Assembly (NCBI RefSeq): GCF_037975245.1
Contig: NC_092572.1
Coordinates: forward strand, 25,962,489 to 26,024,488
Origin: Apostichopus japonicus
Taxonomy: Eukaryota; Echinodermata; Holothuroidea; Aspidochirotida; Stichopodidae
Length of the DNA: 62,000 bases
Direction of reading: 5' to 3'
This document shows, in pieces, positions 52,001 through 61,074 of the stretch. The notes beneath the pieces are model-generated. The model was given only the letters and a program-made list of their open reading frames with translations. It did no database searches and was not told the DNA's origin. The position numbers and the translations under genes were made by a program. Position 1 is the stretch's first letter. Every line of letters begins with the position of its first letter.

Positions 52001-52703
52001 TAATACTTTGTACTAGGATACGATAGGGTTGTCTGTACTCGTACTTATACTTTGTACTAGGATACGATACGATTGTCTGTACTCGTACTGATGAAAGATA
52101 GATACTAGTGCAAGTTGGGGTACTCCTAGCCTTTACTCGTACCCGTACACACATACCAAGAGGAATTTTCAGATTTACTCGTACTCATGCTGTTGTACGC
52201 CTTCTAAAAGTATGCGCAAAGTTTAGCGAAAGTAACAAATTATCGCAATAGTAGCAATGGTTAATAATTTATGGCCTAGTTAGTTATTGAAAATGCAATT
52301 TAAATCATTGATGGCGTTAGGAATTTTATTTCGTATATATTTACCTTAAGAGAGTCATATATGCAGTCAGAATGACTTTCCAGAGAAAACGTATGAAAAG
52401 TGAGTCGAATCATTTTGTTCGATGGCGCCCGGATAGTGTAGGTACAATAGCTAAGGTCCGGGTAGTAATCTGGGTAGTTTGGTGACGTCATTGTAGCGCC
52501 AGTTTGATTAAACAGTTGACTACACCCTGTGAAGATATTTATTTTCTTATCAGATTTCTAGTAGTTTTACTTCCAAACGTCGTCGTTTTCTCAAATGATA
52601 TACACACACTTAGTTATTTTAATATTCTCAACGACTTACCTTTGGCACGACTAAAGAAGAGACCAAAACCGAACAACAGAAAAATGAAATCACAAAAATC
52701 CAT
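44873..52703 (-). CDS. CUB gene B: signal peptide, type II CUB1, linkers, CUB2, GPI-like tail
   Basis: Exons 52703-52640, 52526-52345, 49909-49723, 47538-47497, 46740-46690, 45919-45741, 45079-44873; 912 nt, 303 residues. The signal peptide starts [20 protein letters not shown]. Intron 1 is 113 bp, as in C. CUB1a is CSQLFNQTGATM to DCIYDSLK; CUB1b carries SDASIGRTGF. Linkers as in D. CUB2 is like C ([33 protein letters not shown]). The tail is [19 protein letters not shown]. The intron between linker 1 and CUB1b contains a 1.64-kb LTR-like insertion absent from all paralogues. The 70-nt putative exon is at 50057-49988. Four Cys per CUB are kept, so the fold should be intact. Confidence 0.85.
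45938..46200. repeat. Compound AT and GTCTCT microsatellite, gene B
   Basis: Long TA run (about 55 bp longer than in gene C), then TATTAATA runs, a TCTGTCTC tract and more TA, in the linker 2-CUB2 intron. Confidence 0.9.
47212..47400. repeat. 25-bp intronic minisatellite, gene B
   Basis: About eight units between the two linker exons. Confidence 0.85.
47890..49530. mobile_element. Solo-LTR-like insertion in gene B intron
   Basis: 1641 bp starting TGTAGCGGGCTC and ending GACGTGGAGGCAACA, so TG...CA ends. It is flanked by a GTCC direct repeat at 47886-47889 and 49531-49534. Genes A, C, D and E have the uninterrupted empty site (TTGTTGTCCTATT). There is no coding capacity. A block of about 75 bp (CACATGAAACTTACAAGCAA and on) occurs twice inside, near 48084 and 49432. 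This length is long for a solo LTR, so a non-autonomous derivative is possible. Confidence 0.7.
51005..52090. repeat. 44-bp intronic minisatellite, gene B
   Basis: About 25 units in the CUB1a-CUB1b intron, collinear with gene C but with additional inserted units near 51200-51250 and 51775-51860. Confidence 0.9.
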
Positions 52704-53069
52704 CTTAAGAAAACCTTCTCTCGTTTCGTTCCTTTCATGAAGAATAATAGAGCAGCTACATCGAATAAGTTTCAGCTAAACAGGCAAATCGTGTATCAAT
52801 AAACTAATTTTAATACAAATTTCCATCAGTTTGTATGCACTTTGGCTTAGGCATGATTGATATTTAGTAGACAAGAACAATAACAGGATGCTGACCGCAA
52901 CTTTTAGGTGCCGTGAAGAACATTATGATCTCTCCGTCTATATGTTGACAACGTTGTAAACGTCTATGTGATCATAAATGAAGATGGGTGTTAAAACGAA
53001 ATGTAAAAAGTTTAAAACGTTCGATTATATACTTGTTAACTATATTAATTGATTGGTCAAAGCCCTTAC

Positions 53070-53147
53070 CTGCCGGGTCTATTGTGGTAAACTCATTAAT
53101 ATCTGTAGGATAGTTCGCATAAGTTGGTACATTAGTTGAATCGGACA
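53070..53147 (-). other. Orphan phase 1-1 mini exon between genes A and B
   Basis: 78 nt, acceptor TTTTCAG, donor GTAAGG, frame DSTNVPTYANYPTDINEF; lies downstream of gene A's tail exons and upstream of the gene B signal peptide. Confidence 0.65.
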
Positions 53148-53590
53148 CTGAAAAGATAAAATCTTTTTATAAAACTTTCAACACAGAAGAAAGGAAGTTA
53201 CTGACAAAGAGGAAAAACACATTTATAAAAAGAATATATACTCAAACATTTCTTATTCAGTGGTAAAAAATAATGAGACCAGGAAATCATTTTTCCCAAA
53301 AAATGTTAACTGTAAACATGATTTTTTGTTATATTCTTTGGCCAAGAAACATTATTTAAAATTCCCGAAAAATACAAAAGATCAAAAAACGTCAACAGTT
53401 TTTCCTTTCGTGGAAGATTTAGTCATGTGAATATATATCCTAACCCTCATGGAAGTCTAAGACCACACCTATGATCTTTTCAAACTTGTTGCTAGGTTCA
53501 CAGCTTGTCACCATGGTAACATGTTTAAAGGCACTTGCACCGATTAGGAATATTACCTAGAGACTTGCTACCGACCTTCAAATACCAAGT

Positions 53591-53797
53591 TCAAACAATA
53601 AAGAGTTGAAAAATAGCAATAACAATAAAAATGAGGATACCAGACTCCGGGATGATCGTAACGTTTGCCACCGGACCACTTCTTGAAATAACACCGTCCC
53701 TATCGATTACGAAACCGAAGATAAATCCCGTGGTGCCAAACTTGTTGCTTGGTTCACATCTTGTCACATTGGTAACTTGTTTTAAAGGCACTTGCAC
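53591..53797 (-). pseudogene. Duplicated CUB2 tail fragment, copy 2
   Basis: Encodes GTTGFIFGFVIDRDGV, then [10 protein letters not shown] and a GPI-like end ([20 protein letters not shown]), stop TGA. The first half of the CUB2b exon and its acceptor are missing; 3'-flank sequence is joined directly to the exon interior. Offset exactly 258 bp from the copy at 53849-54055. The sequence resembles the gene E tail, not that of gene A. Confidence 0.75.
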
Positions 53798-53848
53798 CGA
53801 TTGGGAATATTAACTTAAGACTTGCTACCCACCCATCATATTCCAAGG

Positions 53849-54055
53849 TCAAACAATAAAGAGTTGAAAGATAGCAATAACAATAAAAATGAGGATACCA
53901 GACTCCGGGATGATCGTAACGTTTGCCACAGGACCACTTCTTGAAATAACACCGTCCCTATCGATTACGAAACCGAAGATAAATCCCGTGGTGCCAAACT
54001 TGTTGCTTGGTTCACATCTTGTCACATTGGTAACTTGTTTTAAAGGCACTTGCAC
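53849..54055 (-). pseudogene. Duplicated CUB2 tail fragment, copy 1
   Basis: Same protein as the copy at 53591-53797. It sits directly downstream of gene A's genuine last exon (54313-54107), so the end of gene A carries three tandem tails. Lacks a credible acceptor; probably not spliced. Confidence 0.75.
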
Positions 54056-54106
54056 CGATTGGGAATATTAACTAAAGACTTGCTACCCACCCATCAAATA
54101 CCAAGT

Positions 54107-55178
54107 TCAAACAATAAAGAGTTGAAAAATAGCAATAACAATAACAATGAAGATACCAGAGTCCGGGATGATCCTAACGTTTGCGAGAAAACCACTTGTT
54201 GAATAATAACTGTTCGATCTGAATATCATCTTCAAACTGGTTCCCGTGCTTCTTATTTGTCTTGGTATCGAGAATCCGCATAATGTATCCACTAACTGGT
54301 CGCCATCGTAGACCTAAAATATACATAATGTGAATAATGAAATAATCAATACAAACTATTAAAATACCAAATAATTATTCTGACAAGTCAATTTGTCATT
54401 GTTCCGTCATAGACACAGGAATAATGTTACTACGTGACAGTGATAAGTACAATATTTGAATGGTGTTGTGTACGTGTTGATGGTGGGGTGGGTGGGTGAG
54501 TTACCCTTTAATCATGCCCGTCCATTGATCTGTTGGCCTCACAAGCGTGACAATTAAGGGAGTAATACCAGAGAACAGCCGTTTTCTATGTAGTGCCATG
54601 CCGAGAGTATTCAATCGTGAAAATGCTCAGCAAATTCTAGGGAGGACCCCGAGCACCTCCACAGGAACCGCAGTAATACAACACCACACTATTTTAGTTA
54701 AATCATGGATCCGTCCCTGCTCTCATTTACTTATTCCGTAGTATAAAGTCCTTATATCTCGAGCGCTTTATTTTGAATTATACAAAGCTCGTATGAACTT
54801 GAATTCCAAATAATACCAATCAGGAAAACATTCTATTATTTTATATTATGGAAGTATTATTTAGTTTCTTCTTCTACTTTGGGCCTTTTGTGTGTTTGTG
54901 TGCAATTGCTCTGACCGAGGAATTAATCTATGGGTACTTTGTACAAAACTGTTCTGCACTATAAAGAAATTACCTTTAAGGAATCATATCTACAAGAACG
55001 ATCATACCACACTGCAAAGCGTAAGAAATCCACTGTGATCACATGACCCACAGGTGCCTCTACGCGATAGAGACATAAGACGTTGTTGCCGTAGTCATCG
55101 GGGTAATTAGGAGAACTGATTTGTTCATCAGAATTGACGTAAATGTAGCAATCTGTGGAAAAAGTCATCAATTGCACA

Positions 55179-55229
<51 letters not shown>

Positions 55230-55466
55230 GTGTGTGTGTATGTATGTCACCAGAAACAGAACGAGTATTGTTCGGTACGGGTGACAGAAGCCTACCGGGG
55301 AATTACGACCTTCCTTACCGGTTTAGGACATCTGGACGTACAATCAGCGTCCATGTCCTGGTTGGTTGGGGTGTCCGCGTACAAAGCGGGATGCCCGGGT
55401 TTGAATCCCGGTGGAGGCTGGAAGTTTTTTCACTGTACTTTATTTAGTATACTCATTATTATTTTC

Positions 55467-55501
<35 letters not shown>

Positions 55502-58500
55502 TATTATTATTTTTTTTTATCCATCCATCCATCCGTCCGTCCGTCCAACCATCCATCCATCCATCCATCCATCCATCCATCCATCCATCCATCCATCCAT
55601 CCATCCATCCATCCATCCATCCATCCATCCATCCATCCATCCATCCATCCATCCATCCATCCATCCATCCATCCATCCATCCATCCATCCATCCATCCAT
55701 CCATCCATCCATCCATCCATCCATCCATCCATCCATCCATCCATCCATCCATCCATCCATCCATCCATCCATCCATCCATCCATCCATCCATCCATCCAT
55801 CCATCCATCCATCCATCCATCCATCCATCCATCCATCCATTCATCCATTCATCCATTCATCCATTCATCTATATATCTTAACGAAGCAATGTACTTTCAC
55901 GTATATATCTGTTTATTAATACAGTCAAGTACTCGAACTTACGGTAGTTCTGAATGGACAGACGTTTGACTAGTAGTTGAAGTCATATTTAACTTGTCAT
56001 AACATGGCATCGTGAAAAATATGTCGGGGTTCTTTTCGACGAGTTAAAGAGCCACGACAACTTGACGAAAATTATCAAGATGTCGACGTTAGCGTTACTT
56101 AACAACTCGATACATACCGTAGCCTATACTTTCTGACGTGTTTTACCAAGACGATGAGTTTACAACTCGTCTGTCCCTTCAAGAATACCGTACGAACCTT
56201 GTCCACATACCACGTAATAACAATATTAAATACAAATGACTAGCCTAGCCCATATATAACCTACCTGGTACCGTCAATGGAGTTGTAGCATAATTTCCAT
56301 ATTCATAATCTATCCCTGTTCAAATGAGAAATAAAACGAGACTGTGTTAACTTGCGAAAATCTACTTTTCCAGACGAATGAAACACCTGCGATAAGTAAA
56401 ATCTCTGGTTGTTTGTGAATTTATGACATAGATAAGTTAACATAATAAATGTACACAAAAATATTACTAACCGAAGCCAAACTCAGTTTGAAATGGCAAG
56501 TTGGTAATAAGTGCTGCATTATCTTTCATATATTGTTTGCCTCTTGTCTTGATATATTGACCTGATAGTGCACTCAGAAAATTGATCTTACTAAGGGTTT
56601 TTTTTTCATTCAATTAAAAACAAAATTTGTGTTCGTCTTGTATTTTTGCGAACCGTGTCTTACATATGATTTACGTATTTTGACGTTTATCATTTTTAAC
56701 TATTTACGGAGCGAATCCACGATTTAAAAGTACAAAAGGAGTGTGGACCTGCTGTCGTTGGAGTCAACTCTGTGGCCCTAAACACCCTGTGTATCATCAT
56801 CACTATACACCCGGTATATCATCATCACTATACACCCAGTATATCATCATCACTATACACACGGTATATCATCATCCCTATACACCGGTGTATCATCATC
56901 CCTACACACACGGCATATCATCATCACTATACACCGCTGTATCATCATCACTATACACCCGGTTTATCATCATTCCTATACACCCGGTATATCATCATCC
57001 CTACACACACGGTATATCATCACGATACACCGGTGTATCATCAGCACTATACACCCGGTATATCATCATCATTCATCACAAATATATCCAGACTTACAAA
57101 AACCCTGGAATATATGTGTGACATTTGCGTTACCCTCTAACCCTTTTAAAGGTAAATGTTTACTCACCATTAGCTTGAGTTGTGAAAATATCATCTGCAA
57201 CGGTTTCGTCTGTGGAAAACAAAATGATAAAAAGGAAAAGTTACTAATAACGATGATATAAACTACTTTATTGTTGAACAGTTGACGTCGCTGAAAATGC
57301 ATCATAAAAGTAATATTTACTTACTTTTTTATCTGTTTACTTAATGAATATAACTAAATAACAGTTTGGAGATAATGCTAATATTCTATTTCATAACAAT
57401 TGGAAATGAACATTAAATTGAAATGAAAGAAAGTATTTATTGGCACCTGACGTCACCAAACTATTATTTTGCTTGCATTTGAAATGTTTTACTCAATTTC
57501 GGCAGAATTGTGCCAAATTGAGCTTAAAATATGATTTGTTGTCCTATTCATTTGAAGTGTTGGATTAGATTCCATGGATAATTTTGTCACATCTTGCAGC
57601 CTCCACCACACCACCTTAACTTCTCCTACGTCTCAGAACAGCCCCTCCCCCCCCCCCTTTTCCACCCCATGTCTAATGAAATCTGAACGAAAGTAAGAGG
57701 TTTTTAACAACAATATAATTGAAAACTAACCGGTAGGAGCCAAAATCGATTTGTCAAGAAATATCACATCTGCCTTGAACCCCGTTCGGCTTATGCTTGT
57801 ATCCGATTTAAATACTAGCAACATCTCGTTGCCAGAATTATGAACGACAAACGACACTCGTTGACCGCATAGAGTTTGTTGTAGATTGTCAACAGAAGGA
57901 GAAAGACCATCATAAACCTAAACGAAAGAATATTACAGGAAAGCGTGCATTTTTTGATTGATCGAGTTCATACTTTTCATGCGACTGTAGCTTACCTTGA
58001 TTGTATTCCCATTGCGGTGCCAAAAAGAAACATAAATAGTTTGCTTAGTTTGCCTGATGATCGCCCTGTAAAATGTGCGTGAAACTAGGAGTAATAAATA
58101 AATACCGTGTGAATTATTCATTTGAAAGGTTCTAGTAAACTTCTTTTTTTTATCATGCGACGGTGTCCATTTCATCGCCAAGCGCCTCGAGTAATCACGA
58201 GTCCCCTTCGCAATTAAGTGAATACATGTTCACTGTTATAGGTAAATGAGAAATACTATTGTGAATTGTGTAATGTAAAGATGACCAGGTAATATACACA
58301 ATTACCTAACCAAAAGAATGAGAAGTAATCAAGCTAATATTTTGTTTCATAAAAGTCTCCTATATAAGACACAGCGTGGGCCTCGACAACCAAAGAACTG
58401 GATCCAACTCTCAACCCCACTACCTTTATACATCGATACTCTAACCGTAAGATCATGACTGTGTTAGAGCAGTTGACCGGTGCATAATGTCGGTTAGCCA

Positions 58501-61037
58501 TCTATCGTGAATTCTGTATCTTAACATATACTGATACTATACACATGATCTTTACCTAAAGGTTGAGAAGTGATCATACTATTTATTGCTCACCACAATG
58601 TGTAGGTCATTAGGATCAGATATGAAGTATTCATCTTTGTCCATGTAAATATTGTAAGGTGAGTGTTAGAAACATGTATTCGCTTTTTCTACTCTCTATT
58701 TATCAATCATATTCAATGAGACGTCATTGTGTAACATTTAATGTAGCTAACGTATACATTTAGTGAGTTCGTGTGCTCGATTTGGATGCTAACATGGTTG
58801 CGTGTACTCCTCGTAATACTGCTGTTTTGACTGTACTGCCGTATTCTGGCCATCTTGAAGCAATAGTCGTAGACAAAATTTAAGAGAATATAAATAAATA
58901 ACAATTATTGCTCACAACAATATTTATTCAGTGAAATCTAATATTCTTTAATTACTCAGTGTCGATATTGAAATTGATAATTGGGTTTTTAGAATTTTAC
59001 TACTAGGGTACGATAGGGTTGTCTGTATAGTCTTGTACTTATATTTTGAACTAGAATACGATAGGGTTGTCTGTACTCTTTTTATGCTTTGAACTAAGAA
59101 AGGTTAGGGTTGTCTGTACTCGTACTTATACTCTGTACTAACATACGATAGGGTTGTATGTACTCTTACTCATACTTTGTACTAGGATAAGATAGTGTTG
59201 TCTGTACTCGTACTTATACTTTGTACTAAGATACGATAGAGTTGTCTGTACTCCTACTGTTACTTTGCACTAGGATAAGATAGTGTTGTCTGAACTCGTA
59301 CTTTGTACTAAGATACGATAGGGTTGTCTGTACTCGTACTTATACTTTGTACTAGGATACGATAGGGTTGTCTTTACTCGTACTTATACTTTGTACTAGG
59401 ATACGATAGGGTTGTCTTTACTCGTACTTATACTTTGTACTAGGATACGAAACGGTTGTCTGTACTCGTACTTATACTTTGTACTAGGATACGATAGGAT
59501 TGTCTGTACTCGTACTTATACTTTGTACTAGGATACGATAGGGCTGTCTGTACTCGTACTGATGAAAGATAGATACTAGTGCAAGTTGGGATACTCCTAG
59601 CCTTCTACTCGTACCCGTACACACACACACATTTTGAGGAATTTCTCATGCTGTTGTACGCCTTCTAAAAGTATGCGCAAAGTTTAGCGAAACATGATTG
59701 CAATAGTAGCAATAGTTAATATTTTAGGGTCTAGTTAGTTTTTGAAACAGAAAATTCAATTCAAATCATTGATGGTGTTAGGAAGTTCCTTTCGTCTATA
59801 TTTACCTTAAGAGAGTCATATGAGCAGTCAGTGCCATCTTCCAGATTGAACGTATGAAAAGTGACTTGAATCATTTTGTCTACTGGCGCCTGAATAGTGT
59901 AGGTACATTTGCTAGCGTCCGGGTAGTCCCTTGGGTAGTTCGGTGACGTCATGGTAGCGCCATTTTGATCTAATAGTTGATTGCACCCTGTGTACAAACA
60001 AATGTAAAGATATACCGAATAACCAAAATGTATTTTTCAACAATATCAGTTGAGTATAGCCTCCCGGAATTATGTGTGGACAGAGGAAATTTCCCTTCCC
60101 CGCCCAACGCTACTGCAATGCGACCCACTGATCCGGCCCCTAACATTTATCGTAAGACCAAATATGAAGATTGAAACATGATAGGATCTCTCTTATTTAC
60201 TATAGTTAGGTCTATACATAAAACGTGCTCAGTTTTTGATAACGCTCTTCACATTTAAACTTCAGCAAGCAACAAACTAATATGTTTGTCATGACGGAGT
60301 TTTAAGTAAGTTTTACGTTTGAGTTTGAGTTTTACGTAGTATTACACTTCACTGCGGCCGTTGCAATTGTTTCAAATGCAGCTCTTCAAAATTATACCTA
60401 AGTTTAGTAATGGAATCGGTAGCTTGAATTAAGTTTAATGTTTTAGTTTCCAGATGACAAAAATATGGCATTGCACGGTTTATATTAACGCATAAAATTA
60501 GGGACTGATTTAAAAGGATTCGGTTGAGGCGTATTAACGAATAAACCGAAACCTGTAACCTGTTATGTTATATGGTTTTGATGACCGAATCTAAAGCTTT
60601 AAATACATTTTTCGTTTTAGGATAAGGTGTTAATCCATAACACCGCAGTCTTTATACATAGATTATGCAAATTAGTTTCTACTAACGTAAAGTGGTTTCG
60701 ATTATTGCCAATAAATCTCCACCAGTAACAAGTTTATGATATTTTAGTAACGTAATCAACAGCTTAAAGTATCTTTCATATCTTAGTTTCAAGGTGAAAA
60801 TTAAATCACACTTCATAAGTTATTTGAAGAGTAATTCAACAGTTGGCTACGTTTACGGCTTTGTTATCATGATATTTATTTTCTTATCACAATACAAGTA
60901 GTTTTACTTCCAAACGTCGCCGTTTTCTAAAGTTATATACACAGACTCAGTTATTTTAATATTCTCAACGACTTACCTTCGGCACGACTTAAGAGACCGA
61001 AACCGAACAACAGCAAAATGAAATCACAAAAATCCAT
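54107..61037 (-). CDS. CUB gene A: signal peptide, CUB1, linkers, CUB2, GPI-like tail
   Basis: Exons 61037-60977, 59987-59806, 57917-57731, 57209-57168, 56315-56265, 55152-54974, 54313-54107; 909 nt, 302 residues. The signal peptide is [20 protein letters not shown], one residue shorter than in the paralogues. CUB1 covers residues about 21-143: [45 protein letters not shown]. The linkers include [17 protein letters not shown]2 covers about 175-285: [52 protein letters not shown]. The final 17 residues are hydrophobic and end at TGA with no basic tail, which fits a GPI signal. Intron 1 is about 1.0 kb (type I, like D and E). The 70-nt putative exon is at 58065-57996. The last intron 5 carries a SINE and a long CATC array. 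Confidence 0.85.
55183..55228. repeat. (TA)n microsatellite, gene A
   Basis: TA run just downstream (transcript sense: upstream) of the CUB2a exon, followed by GTGTGTGTATGTATG. Confidence 0.95.
55245..55437 (+). mobile_element. tRNA-derived SINE copy with B box
   Basis: Contains a tRNA-like segment at about 55358-55430: GTCCTGGTTGGTTGGGGTGT, CCGCGTACAAAGCGGGATGC, then GGTTTGAATCC, one mismatch from the pol III B-box consensus. It ends GGAGGCTGGAAGTTTTTTCA like the other copy at 23868-24065. Inserted in gene A intron 5 opposite to the gene; the equivalent site in B and C lacks it. Confidence 0.7.
55521..55868. repeat. (CATC)n tetranucleotide array, gene A
   Basis: Over 80 CCAT units with a few CCGT at the start and CCATTCAT at the end. 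It occupies the same intron position as the CCGT array of gene D. IHPS and DGWM open frames are artefacts. Confidence 0.95.
56785..57070. repeat. 25-bp intronic minisatellite, gene A
   Basis: About 11 units between the two linker exons. Confidence 0.85.
59005..59565. repeat. 44-bp intronic minisatellite, gene A
   Basis: About 13 units, more degenerate at the left end, in the CUB1a-CUB1b intron. Confidence 0.9.
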
Positions 61038-61074
61038 CTTAAGAAAACCTTCTCTCGTTTCGTTCCTGTCATGA

